Shown: positions 12,677 through 26,200 of the stretch, piece by piece
Layout: every line of letters begins with the position of its first letter
Numbering within the stretch: the stretch's first letter is position 1
DNA from: Nautilus pompilius
Taxonomy: Eukaryota > Mollusca > Cephalopoda > Nautilida > Nautilidae
Reading direction: 5' to 3'
DNA: 64,000 nt
NCBI GenBank assembly: GCA_018389105.1
Contig: JACATO010002209.1
Span: forward strand, 1 to 64,000
Notes under the pieces: model-generated
The model's input: the letters and a program-made list of their open reading frames with translations, nothing else
What the model was told of the DNA's origin: nothing
The model's database searches: none
Made by a program: the position numbers and the translations under genes

Positions 12677-15600
12677 ATTACAGCGAAAAGAAACTTTTGA
12701 CAAACATATTGATAGTGTATTCATTCAGTAATCTCTTCTGCAGTGTGTTTGATTCTAAGTAATGCTTCTCAACCAGACTTTCTGCTTTTATATAAAGATG
12801 ACAAAATCCTTTAGTCCACATGCTTTATTTGCTTCATGTATCTCTCAGCAACAATATGTCTGATGCCGTACAGTGTCTTCCCTATAGGTTGCAGCAGGAT
12901 TCTTCTATAAGGCGAGATGTTCCTGTACAATATTAAAAAAAGCAGCGTTTTCCCTTTACTTAATTTTTCAAATAGACCGTTTTCACTCTCATAAGCCATA
13001 TGGTAAGGCATATTGTTGGCATCTTAAGTGAAGGACCAGAGTAACCATCATAACCGATGTAGATTTCTTGAAGCAGCTGTTTTTATTTTAGTAATATGCA
13101 GAAGAGATTACTTAATTCTAGCAGTGTTGCTATAGCAACAAGAATATCTTTATAAGACAGTAGCTTGGGAACCATAGTAAACATAAAGGGGTAGTGGTTG
13201 ATCTCTGGCAGTTAGGATCTGGAAGCCTTTATTTATTATTTATTTCTGATATATTGGTAGCTCTCTTCTGTCTTCTAATATTGGAAAGAGGCAGCCAAAG
13301 TCTTATCAGAGCATCAATAATGATTGTGGCTACTCCCATATTGTGTCACTGCATTTATATTACTGTAGGAATTTTTTATGGGTTCCAATTCAGCATCCAC
13401 ATATCTCAAATGCGCACATATAGCTGTTTCTTCTTGGAAATGTTTTTGATACCATCAACAGTAAAAGCAAATATTTGAGATGGCAGCACTACACACTTGC
13501 TTCAAAATGTTATGATTGAATAGGTAGAAAATTCCTTGAACATTTGAACAAGTATCCAGTCTTGGAATAAGCAGTGCCTGTGTTTTAGCAGATTTGATTA
13601 TCCTTTGCTATGAACCTGAAATGGAATATCTTGCCTAGCTAGATATGACAACGCATAAACTTGACAATAGATTTGTTCAGTTCTGATGTTTCTTGTTTTA
13701 CTGGTGTTGGAGCTATGCATCAATAAGATAAGACAGTATCAAGTTGCAATGCAGCAAAGTGATGGGACTTGGACTTCTGATTAGCTCCGAATTTTTAGAC
13801 TTTCCTTTAGTTCTGAAATCTTGCACTTGTGAACATAGATTCAGTAGATTTGTCAATATCAACAAGTCCTCTAGCTGCATTTCTGTCAGCTTTTTGATAC
13901 TCTCCTACTCATTGGTTTTTATACCTTGTTGGTCACAAATAAATGCATTTGCAAGGATCCAAAGTTGTTAGACAAATGGCTCTTCTCTTTCTTAATGGTG
14001 ATGCAGTTTACCAACAACTAGACTATAACACAATCACCTGCTGGGTGACTGCTACTCAGGGGAATCACTATGCCATAACACTAAATAGGAGTACATGAAA
14101 AAATAGCGATTGTTCATGTATTTTCTTAGTTGTTCATAATTGCATGTCCATGTATACAGCTGTATGCATGTGCACATATTTGTATGTAAAATGATTTTAA
14201 AAACCTAAAATATCAATATATAAAAGAAATAACAAGTATGACCATACAAAAAAATTTTTTTATTTGAAATTTAGAGAGAGGTTACATAAAATAGCAGGAA
14301 ACAAAAGATTTTAAAATTTCATATATTTATATTTGCCTGCACATGATTTACATTTGTTTTCAACAGTGAAAATATGGCATTTAAACATTTCATGTTGGAT
14401 GATTATGCACTTTAAAATAAAGGCCTTTGGACCTATTTTAGGAGGATTTTCACCTTTATTATTCTACCCCTTGATTTGCTGATGGAATAACTGGTTTAAG
14501 CAGTTTGGTTATAACATGATCTAGTTTACTTTTTTATTTTGGTTTTGTTTTGTAGCTATATTTTAAACTTAGATATATCTTCCTGGTACAAAATGCCTCC
14601 AAATCAGAAGAAATGAAAAAAGAAAAGCTCATTTTCTGTTTGAGAACAAAATAACAAACAAGAAAAACTCAGCTAATCTCGTAACCAACTATACAATCTA
14701 GGAACTATCAAAATTTTTTTTCTGAAATTTCTGCCCCAACCTGCAGTCCAATTTGACCTATGGTTGAAATTTTTGGAAGGAAAATTTTGAAAATCATAGA
14801 GAAATGGCAATCCAAGAACTTTCATGATAAATATTCTGTAGTGCTTTCCGGTTTTATTTTATAGAAACTGGACAGTAGCTGTTAATTTTGTTACAAAAAT
14901 TTTGAATTGATTTTACAAATGATGATTTATGTCTAGTGTTTGCCATCAACCTATTTCTCATGATACTGTTATTTTCATGTTTACTTACAGTATAAAGAAA
15001 TTTTAAAAGTTAAAACTTCAGTACCTTTTGATTTCTATTTATTTGATTAATTAAGAACAATCTTTGGACAAAAAAGAAAATCTACAAACAAACAAATCCA
15101 ATTTATGAACATTTACCATATACACAAATAAACAAAAAACAAATCAAAATTACAAACATATATCCTGTATTGCTCGACTACCCATAGTTAGCCTCAAAAT
15201 TTTCACACGTGCTCATAAAAATATTTACAAAATGGCAGATGGAAAACCATTTTGTCAGTCAAGTAGATTGTTGGATCCTTAAGTACATTGAACATCATCT
15301 GAGATTCATTACAGTGACATTATTTAATTGTCTCACAAGCATGGTTAAATAATATCTCAAGCTATTATCAGGCCTTAAAAGACAGACAAGGTAAAATTTA
15401 TTTATTGATTGACAAGGAAATTGATCAGCTGGACAGCAGTAAATTACCTGTTGATTGTTATGGCCCCATGAGACTCCAAAAGGATAGTTAGTGGATTGAA
15501 TACAGATCAACACTTGACTTATTTAATGTTTTACAACAAAGCTCTCTGATCTCCATCTGATTTGATAGCAATCAAACACCTTTCACATCTTCGATATAGG

Positions 15601-15898
15601 TTCTACCTGTCGAAAGATCAAAGAAACACTGTTACTCTGACAAAGAAAAACAAATAAACAAATAAAAAAAATATATTTCTTTCATGACATGGTTGTTTTG
15701 AGCTCATACACTTACAGAGGTTTTCTATACTGAAGATTTGGACATCTTTTGTCTGGGGATCAACCTATCTAAGACCTGAAACCCAATTTTGGTGAAAGAT
15801 GACTATTTGACCTATTCTCTCCATTGACCTAAAGACCGAAAAATGCAGTAATACTGAAAATTTATCAACAGTTTTGATACTCAACACGTTGTTAATAC
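12677..15898. other. Non-coding AT-rich region
   Basis: No convincing gene or RNA. The only structure noted is a 16-bp perfect inverted repeat (12727-12742 and 13097-13112). Several open stretches of 60-95 codons here lack an ATG start, splice context or recognisable protein character. Confidence 0.5.
12727..13112. repeat. 16-bp inverted repeat bounding a 386-bp segment
   Basis: AGTAATCTCTTCTGCA at 12727-12742 recurs as its exact reverse complement at 13097-13112. Identity does not extend far outwards and I see no clear target-site duplication, so a decayed MITE is possible but unproven. Confidence 0.35.
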
Positions 15899-16655
15899 CA
15901 GAGGCGCAGCAAGGGTTCTCAGCGCCCGGGGGCAAAGACCCTTTTGGTGTCCCCCCCACCACCTCTGAAACGTTTTGATTATTTGTTTGTGACTGATTAC
16001 CCACTTAATGATAATCACAAAGAATTAATCGCCGCCTTACAAAGAGCTAATTTAAAGTCACAATATAACATCTCACAATATCACAACTGTAAACCTGGAA
16101 CTAATGAGGTATCGCCTACTAGATTTACTTAGATAATTTGTTAAATTGTAAACCATTTTGATATTTATTTCATCCAGTATCGTTCAAAGTCGCACAGCCA
16201 GAGTAATCTCTCAACCATGCAGAATCCGGTGACTTGTTGTGTACATGTATCATGAAAGACTGATGAAATACTACTTATGTTTACAAATAAGTTCTGTTAG
16301 TTTACAAAACTGTGCATATACTTAACTAGATTTTGTACAGGTAGCATTCTGGTATTCATTGTTAGGTACATTATATATGAACCTTTCGTGCTTTTGCTGC
16401 TGCAAATGAATCAATTAAACTATCAAAACTTAAGGAATTGAGTGCGTCTTTTTCAATACTTAATATTGCCAAGTTACTCAGTCATTCTTGAGTCATTGAA
16501 GTTCTCCAGTATGTCATAGTTAATTTCAGTTTGCTGAGAGACCTTTCACGACTAGCAATAGAAACCCCCAATTGTTAGCAAAATCTGCAAAGCAATTCTT
16601 AAATTTGGGAAGCCGTCTTCACCATATGAAATTATAAATGTTAGGTACCCAGATT
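15899..16655 (-). pseudogene. hAT-superfamily transposon relic with transposase C-terminus (broken)
   Basis: Read on the minus strand, about 16655 to 16383 encodes the C-terminal dimerisation region typical of hAT transposases of the ZMYM / repressor-of-PKR-inhibitor type. One frame gives YGEDGFPNLRIALQILLTI; after a one-base slip another gives VSIASRERSLSKLKLTMTYW; then come a stop and SNLAILSIEKDALNSLSFDS. A frameshift and a stop within about 60 codons mean it is dead. The presumed 3' end is CAGAGGCGCAGCAAGGG at 15899, preceded by GTTAATAC. No matching opposite end was found, so the element is truncated or too diverged. There is no sign that it affects neighbouring genes. Confidence 0.75.
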
Positions 16656-16914
16656 CTACAATCTGCATTTAAATTCCCTGGATTACAGACATGGTTTTGT
16701 AACAGTTATGTCCCTTACTCCAGCAAACTGTATCAAGTGCTTGTGTCTATAAATGTAACTGTGTCTATTGAATACTGTCCAGTCACTTGTAAAATTACAC
16801 ACAATACACGCATGTTGTTGTTGTTGTTTGTTCTTTTTTTGTGCCCTTAACAGTTTACTGATATTAGAAAGTGCTGACTGAGGCATGAAAAATGTGTCGT
16901 TGTTGTGTGTAGTG

Positions 16915-17440
16915 TAGTGTAGCCCGGCCGGCGTCGTCGTGGCGGCTGTTCATAAGGGAGGCAGTCAGTGCCCGTGAGGGTTTGTGAGCGAACCACCCCC
17001 CCCCCCAGGAGGGGGGGTCTCTCTCCGGGTATCGCTAACTCTGAAACATTAGAAATCAGCGACAGTTGGGTCCTGCTCGGGGCCAGCCTGCTGCGTTACG
17101 ATTGAATGGCCGGCCCCTGTTTGTTCAGCGCTAATCCTGCGGTTGACCGCGGAAGTAGGTCCTTTGGTCTCCGCTCGTCCACGGGAAGGGCCTCCTTTGT
17201 CTGTATGTTAGGAAAATCTTACATAAAGTTAAAGGGAAGTCAGGGAACAGAGTAAGTCGGCCTGCGCTGGCGACCTTTAAGGTGTTGCACCAAATATTGG
17301 ACCGGGTTCCGGAGCGCTTGCCGGCTCGTGAAGATCCTACGCTTTCCTTTTCACTTTGTTTTATGTTTCTGATAATTTTAGGGGATAAGTCCTCCCCCCC
17401 CCACTCAACCCCGCTTTGACTTTTAATCATTATAGTGGGT
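16915..17440. other. GC- and CpG-rich block of unknown origin
   Basis: This 0.5-kb stretch is much richer in G, C and CpG than anything else outside the minisatellite (for example CCCGGCCGGCGTCGTCGTGG at 16922) and includes C and G homopolymer runs near 16995-17020. The minus strand has a 99-codon open frame (17131-17430) with no recognisable domain. It could be a CpG-island promoter, the GC-rich 5' end of a retrotransposon, or another horizontally or transposon-derived insert. The sequence alone does not decide. Confidence 0.5.
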
Positions 17441-20400
17441 GTTCGGAGGGCTTTATCTCCGATCTCAAGTATCTAACTGGTTTGGGGTAGTCTTCCTACC
17501 TTAGGAATTCTCCTCTTTAGCTTCTTGGCCATGTAGTTCGAACTCTAGTTATAACTGTGCTTACCATCATTTACTTGAAACCAAAATAGTTAACCAAATA
17601 TCTGTTATATAATCTGTTTTCGTGATGTTATTAACTTCTTTTGGCCACACTAGCTTCACCCTTACCACCAGTGCACTTTCTCTTCTTGGCACCAAAACTT
17701 GAACTACTTTTGCTCTTTTAACTTACTGCAACTACTAACTAAGCCGATATCTGCAATCTTTATTTGGCCAGTATATATGTTCATTGGCCAGTTCCAGTTT
17801 GTGTTTGTTTTTACCTTGCAGTAGTGACTTCTTTTTTTACAACTGCAATAATTTAACCATGCATTTTCTGCGAGCCCAATATAGCTGACCTTGGGACATG
17901 TTCCATCTCATCAAAAACTGAGTCAGTTTACTGCCTTTAAGATGCCTATTTTCTACTATACTCTCCATCTCTCTCTCTCTCCCCATTCTTTCTTTTTCTT
18001 TGTGTACATACGCACACATGCACACATACTGATTCCACAGGACAACAGAAAATATCTTATGGTCTGTGTACATGAACACGCTGTTGTTGACTGAAGTAAA
18101 AGTATCTGTTTATGGGCAGACATCCCTGAGAAAATTGAGTTTATCTGTTGAAAATATATTCATTTATTTTGTGAAGCATTTACACTGAGTTTGATGGATC
18201 ATCATATTAAATTTGAGTATCTCATCCCTTTTAGTGTTTATAGGTAAAATCCACATAATCACCTGCTAAACGTGTTTTGACTATATTGATACCTCCAGAA
18301 GCAGCCTAGATTGTTAAAATGACAGTGAAAATAGATGTTTTTTTTTATTTTAAAAGTTTGGTTTTAAAGGTTACATTGTAATAGTTTTTAGCAGAATTTT
18401 TAATGTGTTGGACTTCTATTGTTGCTTGATTCTTACATTGGTAATTATTTGTTATTAAGAATATCTGGAAGAGTGTCTTGACAGACATGTTCAACAGTGA
18501 AGCTGAGGTGAGGGATGAGCCAACTGCACAGATCCCACCATGATACCCTCAGAGCTAAAACAGAAATATTTCTGCTTTCCCAAGAGTTGGTTGCACACAC
18601 ACATTTTACATAGCTTTTGTGGATCATGGATCACATGGCATGGTTAGTAATGACAAATTCCATATAAAACCAAATGTCTTTCTTAAATTTGACAACCACT
18701 TTATTGTGCAAATGCAAATTTTATAATTTAAAAAAAAAACATTTACTTTTGTTTCTTATGATAAAAGTATGTAATTAGCTTAAAGATAGTTACTACTTCT
18801 AAATTTTGCTGAGCGATGCCTTATATAAAAATATTGCTTCAATTTTTATTAGGTAGAATATTAAATGGATGGAAATATAACATTTATTATTTTGAATTTC
18901 ACATTAATTATGTTACTGATGAACATAGGAAGATATGTAGAAATGTTCCATCTACTAATTTTCATTGTACTTCATTTCTTTGCATTTTGTTTCCTTGGCT
19001 TTCCACCTAAGTCAAACAATTTGCATTGTTGACTTCATTGCAAAACTAAACAATTGGTCTTGGCTTTATTTCAGCACGTTCACTTCATATTAGATGACAA
19101 GTGACTCGTTTTGAATATCTTACTTTTGTAAAATTTTACTCTGCTTGTTGAAACATTAACTATGTAGGTATTGATGGTTTACTGTCATTGCCATTTTCTG
19201 CAAAAGATAATGCTGGTGGCTGCTAGTTCAGAGTCTGTTACATGTGTTTTGGCGCAGCAGTCATTTTAAGATGTACTCTTTGGTTTCCTTACCCATGAGG
19301 ATGGAGCCAAGTCTTTGACTTGTATTTTAGCCGGTTTAGTCTTCCATTGTTATGTGACATGCATTTTGCATCTTACATCTGACAAACTGATGCTTTTCGT
19401 AGGTTTACCATATGGAAAATCTACTAGTTGGCTTGACTGTCTCTACTTTGATGATAATCTTCAAAGGTTTATCTTCTGTGAGGGTCAGCTATCATTGTAC
19501 AGCAATGGTATCATATTGGTGTTGATACTGGGATATTGGAAATTCAGTATTTAGCTATCGGTTGTCTAAGGGTGTTGATTGTTCTGTTCTTTTTTGCATG
19601 ATGGCTAATGTAGAGACACATTTTCTTTGATGTACAGGATCAGTGTCATTATCTGTTAACATTTCAAGAATTGATCAGCGGTGTTCATCATCTTGCACAA
19701 ATAAATCTTCTGATAATGCTGTACTCTTTGCTGTGTTTTAACAAACATATTGGCCTTTCATTCAGGATATCTTTGAAAAAATAAAGAAAATTTTTCAAAT
19801 GGAATTTTGCTTTGTTTCATGCTAATTGCTGTGGAATGCTCTATTTACAAGTGTGCAAATAAATAATTTACACAATTGGCATCGACTGACATTGCATAGA
19901 ATTTTTTATAAAATTGATTGACTGGAGTGGATTTTTCTATTTTCTTCCCTGAATAGAATTTGGCTATGTATTTTTTTGTTAACTTTGGATATTTTATTTC
20001 CATCCCAGCAATCATCTTTTCTGTATCAATTTCTTTTTTGAACACACAATGACATTTCAGAATTCAGCGTATGTTTCCCTTTGTTTCCTTCCTTGTATGT
20101 GCTATGTCCTCTATCAATATACTAGACTTTTATGACAATTTCACTCCAGAATTTTCCAATTTTAACCCTTTTACTTCATGCTGATGATTTTACTATTTTC
20201 ATTCAATGCAAATCCTAATTTTTTTTATTTTAAACATCTTATCAGGAGAATGAGAGACTATTGGTTGCTAGATAAATTTTGACACTACATCTGGTGTCAA
20301 ACATGCCATCAATGTCCTTGATATGTAAATAATAGTATAGTGTCTTACTGTCATTTCACCTCTGCGTGTGTGATTGTGACAAATGGTTAACTCTTCCATT

Positions 20401-22092
20401 CACATTACTTGTAAATGAGAAAGGGCTTCCATGGTATTTGCCAAACTATCAAGTGACAGATACTGACACCTACTATTTTGTTTTTTTTTTTTTTTGACTG
20501 TGACACATTGGAATGCATTAGAAATGTGTTTTTTAGATGTCCAGTTGTGGCCACCATCTGGAAATTTGTCCACAGATCGGCCACTTGATATACCAGTCAG
20601 TTTACTACTATGTCCTCCTCGTTCTTTGATTTGGCAATTGTCTAGATCTTCCACCAGTACACACAAGTAAGTTTACACATTTGGTTTCAGCTCATGTGTT
20701 TTGTGCTACACATACATTTAGCAGTAAGAATAAATCAAGTTTTCAAATTCATCAGCATTTGATGCAACCAGAAAGCTATTAAGTATCTTGTTAATGGCGG
20801 TTTTTTGGGATTTTTGTTTTGTCTTTTGCTGTGGCAATATTTCATCTGCAATTTAGACATAATTCTTGTTCCCTATCCCTGATAGCACCATTTAGTACTT
20901 TTCTAGTCATCATTTCTCACACTAGTAGTTTTATGTTTACTTTTCCTTTTTGTGTGCATGTGGGGTGTACACACAGTGTCTGCCCATCGAGGTGACTGAG
21001 TATCTTTGGCGTTCTTTTGAAACACATTTGAAAATATGTGTAAAAAATGTCGAGTAAAAACGCACCCGTGTTTTCTCGGTCTTTAAAATGCCAAGATGTC
21101 TGTCTTTCTCAAAAAAAAATGTTTCACATCGTGATCTATCGCTGCATTTGTTTTAGACTTTTTCATTTTAATTCATTTATTCTGTCTAATTAGTTGTCGC
21201 TAGACAAAAGAATTTCTTACATTCTAGTTTGCAAAATGTTTCTAAATTTTGTGTATTTAATTTTGTTTTACTTTTATTTTTCTTCACATTAATAACAGAT
21301 CGTTAATTTTATCCTCTGTTTAAATGGTTTACTAGTTTCACATTGGTATTGATAGCATTATTTCCTATTTGCATTTTTTATAAAGTGATAAATGTTAGTA
21401 TTTATATCTTGGATGGAATTTGTTTACTTTGACATTAATTTCAAATATTTTGTTTGCTTTTTTTTAGTTTTTTAAAATAAATTGATATTTTGATATTAGT
21501 AATTAATCATAAGTTCGTTATAATATGCTACTTAGTGCCTTTATTCTTTTAAAAGGATTTCTTTGTTTGGCATAATGATTATTACGCCTTTTATTTACAA
21601 ATGCTGCTGAAAGGAATTTTAATATTCTTGCTTCAGAAAAAAATTTTTCCTTTGCTTAATTAATATGGAAAATTCTATTTTAGTTGAATCATGAAAACCT
21701 GTCTACACTTAATAATTTCTACTATTATTCCTGTGCTGTGACCTGTGGAAATCCTACCTACCTTCATTGTATAGTAAGAATGGGAAAGCAGGTGGATAAT
21801 AGAAAGATCACACACCTGTTATTTTTAGCTGGAATACTCCACCCAGTTGCCTTTTCCTTAAATATTAGAACAGAATTTGCCAGGTGTATTCTACGGGTAG
21901 TCCTCTGAGGCCATACACTCAAACAGAAGAGACATTTTACTGACTTTACATCACCAGTCTTTACTTGACTGTGAGAGAGAGAGAGAAAAGAGAATGAGGG
22001 GTTGCAGAAAGGATGCCTGGCTGATTTGTATATATGTCAGTTTACTGGGCACAGTTTTCTCTCAACATGGGGTAGGTTTTAAGCATTTTTTA

Positions 22093-22120
22093 CTCTCTCT
22101 CTCTCTCTCTCTCTCTCTCT
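22093..22120. repeat. (CT)n microsatellite
   Basis: Fourteen CT dinucleotides. Confidence 0.95.
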
Positions 22121-22388
22121 AATCTGCTTCTAAAATCTGAACTTTTCTTTCTGTAGGTGGACTGACTACCCAGTCATTTAGATTTTGTTGTTTTCCTTTA
22201 CAGGTAGCTTAAGCTTCTTCTTTTTTTTCCCCCCCAACATCCATGAAAGGAAAAAGCAGTGAAAATGTTCTTAATCAGTTGTTTTGAATGTTTATGTTAA
22301 AACAGAAGAACACGCAGCGGAGGATTTATAAATTTTTGGTATTGAATACATAAATACCTCTAACATAGACAATTGTCTAAAGCAGTTG

Positions 22389-22391
22389 TTA

Positions 22392-22425
<34 letters not shown>

Positions 22426-22426
22426 T
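22389..22426. repeat. (TA)n followed by poly-T
   Basis: About ten TA dinucleotides run into an 18-base T tract. Confidence 0.9.
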
Positions 22427-22929
22427 AAACACTAGAAAAGCTATTGGCCCTTAATGATTGGTGAGTAAAATAATCCCTAACTTTCTGATAAATGAATAAA
22501 AGAAAAACAGCAGGCGGGGGAAAGAATTGTCTGTTATTCTGTCAAAATCTTTAGGATATGTATAACTGCATAATAATGTTTTAACTGAAATGGGCAAAAA
22601 AAAAAAAAACAAATATTGTCATACCATGAGGGTTGATATGTGATCCAACCATTTTGTTCCAGTTATCTGTTTATGGAGGTCATCATAACCATTAGGCATA
22701 CATTGTGCTCACTCAGTTGGATTATATACAATTGGAGGAATGGATGGGTGCACTACTCTCTCTTTCGTCTCTTTATTGTTTGTCAACGATCTTTTTCCTC
22801 TTATTTTTTTAAACTGCCATTAAAACTATTATCCCAAAATTCCTTCTATAAAGAGTTGAGAGAATCTCTTAGGTTATCTGATTTTGACTTAAAGAGATTT
22901 AATAATATATGCGTTACCTGATAAACTAA

Positions 22930-23253
22930 ATGTGTATAGCTTCACTGATTATGCCAGCATTCAGCTGCCAACTGGGTCTCAAAACCAGCCAGGGCATCCT
23001 TCACCTTTTAGGTCGGCCCATTATTCATTAACATGTTTCTTATCTGCGAAAATAGACAAAATGCTATGGCTATACTTCCACTGCTCAATAATTATAATGA
23101 CGAGGGGCGACCTTTTGATATTTAGTGGAGAATCCCCTGTGGGTGGTGGCAGGAGTTTTCAGTGACAATTTTTTCAGCATTTTTGTTTATCCAGCCAAGC
23201 GGCCCCAGCCCACCAGGCATTGCCCAAATGCCTTTATGGCCAGTCCGCCCCTG
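22930..23253 (-). mobile_element. Partial hAT-like DNA transposon end
   Basis: On the minus strand the segment begins CAGGGGCGGACTGGCC (ending at 23253 on the plus strand) and continues with a GC-rich subterminal stretch, a form common at hAT element ends. Composition is unlike its surroundings down to about 22930. No opposite end and no duplication of the flanking GCAGTATT were found, so it looks 5'-truncated. The left boundary is a guess. Confidence 0.5.
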
Positions 23254-26200
23254 GCAGTATTAAACATTTCTTTTCTATAATGCGCTGGGCACATGGTAAG
23301 TGATACTTATAATTAGTAAGATTTATGTTTAAAGCAGATAGAATCTTGGCACACATTTTAAACTTCCATAACCTAACTTTCCTTTCTCTTATTACTCCCA
23401 GCCTCCAGCAACAGTTACACTATTTTCCACGTCTGTTTCAATAAATTATTCAAAACCTTTTTTACCTGATATAATATTTGCTTGTCGTTTATAGAAAACA
23501 CTTTTAGCATAATAATTTATAACATTGAGTTACTTTTCAAGTTGTTCACTACCTTCATCACCACACGAGAAAATAGATAATCAACACCATGGAAACCTGC
23601 AAATCACTTATACTCACTCAGTTATATACCAGAAACTTTTGTCCTTTTTACCCATAAGCAAATATTACTTATTTCTGTGCTAAAGTGTCTACCTTTTAAC
23701 ATCCATGTAGTTTTTGTGGACATTTAATAATCTCATCTGGTATCTTACAGTAACTGCATGAGCAAGAAATGGTATGTTTAAATTTATAGCCAAGCTTTCA
23801 TTTTCTCTCTGAACTTTGAGAAAGTGTGAATTGTATGGTCATTACCTATTAATTGCTCATTGCTTACATAATTATTTTTATTATATATCCTTTATCCCAT
23901 ATATGTTGTTATACTACAAACTGCCACCTATGATCTGAAAATGTAGTGTCTACAGTTTTTGAATTTTGTAAAATATTTTTAAAAATTAAGAACTTAGCAA
24001 AAAATGTACTATGTAATTAAATGGATTTGAAGTATAGTTAAAGCAAATTTCAATTCAAAGATTGATTGATTAATTGCTTTTATTCTCATGAGCAAATAGA
24101 AATTTTTGTGTATGTGTGTGGAATTTGTATAGTCATATGTTTTCTCTGTATTTTGAACTTTATCAGCAATCATAACCTCTTGACTAGGCTTCATTGTTTA
24201 TCTGTTGCTTAGTCACTTGCTGATGGCAAGCACTGAAGTCTCAGATTAAGCCTCGACAAAATTTAATAGATTAAACAAGTTATAAATTAATCTACGTGTC
24301 TACTTTTTTTAAACACAATGGTGTTTATTTACAGTAGATGTTTTTGAAAACCACAGCAAGGCCTTATATCTACCAAGGGTGAATTTTACTACTTCACTTT
24401 TCTGAGGCGGGAAACTCATTGGTGAGAGCAAGAGACCTACTTAAACTAGAATAGACTAGCTAGGATTTGTCAACTGGAAAAGTTGGCAATCATGCATGTT
24501 CATGTGACTACCATGTCAAGCAGACAGTGTTCTCCATCATTGATTGTAAGCAGCATAACTATAAATAAAAAGCCAAAAATACACTTTGTAACTCAGCACA
24601 CAAGGTATGCTCGGTGTTCAGGTGAATAATAGGAAGGTTTAAATACCATAAATTGTATCATTTGTAACATTTAAGCACTGATTAAAAAACTGCATCAAAA
24701 TCTAGCAACAATTCAAGATTAACTTAAGCCACCTGTACATTTTATACTGCTAGAACATTTCATTGCACTGAAAGAAATCATCAGGACTATACTGAATCTG
24801 AAGATGGAAATAGATTGGCTAAAACATTCGTTAGTTCTGCTGGAAAATACCTGAACTTTTGCTCTGCTTTTTTTTTATTTTATTAAAATCTCTCTTGAAT
24901 TTTGTTACTTTGTTAGAAATAAAGACTTTATTAGATATGCATTTTTCTGGTGGTAAATTATATGTATAGAAACACTTGGTTTTAATAAGCTGACTGAACT
25001 TGGATGTACTTTGTCACTATATTGAAATGTTTTATGAAATAACATCTTTTGTTTACTCAAGGAGTCTTAACAAATAGCTGGACCACTAAGCATGTATAAG
25101 CTATTTGAAATGATGCTGTTCCTGCAAGCAAAATGCTGCATGACAAACAAAGGCACAGTGACATGTATTGTAGTATGAAAATTCAGGCAAATAGTTCAGA
25201 ATATGCTTGTGAACACACTGATCTCCATGTTTTGTACTGTTTTGGGGGTCATCAGACCTGACAATAGCCTTTTTTCTAGTATGACAGAGCCCTCAGGTCC
25301 CTTAGCAATACTGAACTCCTTTTGAACTCACCTTGGTTTTGTGTCTGATACTCCTATTGTTGCCGGTTCACTTCCGTTTGCTACTATAGATTTTTGGCAT
25401 TTCCATAAAATCTGGTGGGGAATAAGATGATATTTTAATAGAATAACTAGTACAGTATGTGCACCATGTAAATCTAAAGAGCATTCACCAAAAGTTTTAA
25501 AATGTGTCTTGGTTTTTGTTTAATTATGGAAGTTTTGTGCACTGACAAAATATAATGGGTTTTCTTTGTAGAGTGACAATAAATAAATAGCTTAGATTAA
25601 TAGTTATAGCTATAAACATTTTTAAAATTTTAATCATTGCCACCTCATTTAGCATCTCAAATTCGTATCTAGTTAGTCATTACAATTTATGAGAGACCAT
25701 TATTTTATTTTCAACTTTCCTCTTGTTTTAAATCTTTCCTTGCATTCTTTATAAATTGTTTGGTATTGTGGTATTTTTTCCCAACTAATTAGACAGAATT
25801 AACAATGAGTTGCTTTTTTTTTAAATACTTTCCAAAGCAATAATTTGTTATTTGGATGAAGTGACTCCTTCCACAGCCTCCTGAATAGTGCAAAAGGTAT
25901 TGCTGTTCAACGAGATCCTGGAAAGTTCCCAGAAATTGTCTTCTAACTTATAAAATCAAAACTGGAATCTAACAAAGCACAAATTAAAATAAATTTTGGA
26001 AAAAGTTATTAAATCAAAAATAATGAAAATATAGCTTAACACTATTGATTTATTTCAATAATCTGCATAACTTAAAAACAGTTTATACCAAGTAGTTCCA
26101 TATTCCCATAAGTACTATATGTTATAAAGAAAGTTTAAGACGACTTTGGTAATCATATCAAATAAAATTTCCCTTTAGAAAGAATTTTGTGTATCAGCAT

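Larger units (their letters stand above)
17441..22929. other. Non-coding AT-rich region
   Basis: Mostly AT-rich sequence with homopolymer runs and microsatellites at 22093-22120 and 22389-22426. A polar minus-strand open frame of 88 codons at 20400-20666 is mentioned under findings but not called a gene. I see no splice-bounded exon of recognisable character. Confidence 0.45.

Noticed and set aside
13194-13478. Hydrophobic 94-codon open frame as a membrane-protein gene
   Set aside because: No ATG at the start, no splice borders, and no recognisable family; T-rich sequence readily gives hydrophobic translations.
17530-17560. tRNA-like B-box (GTTCGAACTC) suggesting a SINE
   Set aside because: No A-box at the right distance upstream and no A-rich tail or target duplication were seen.
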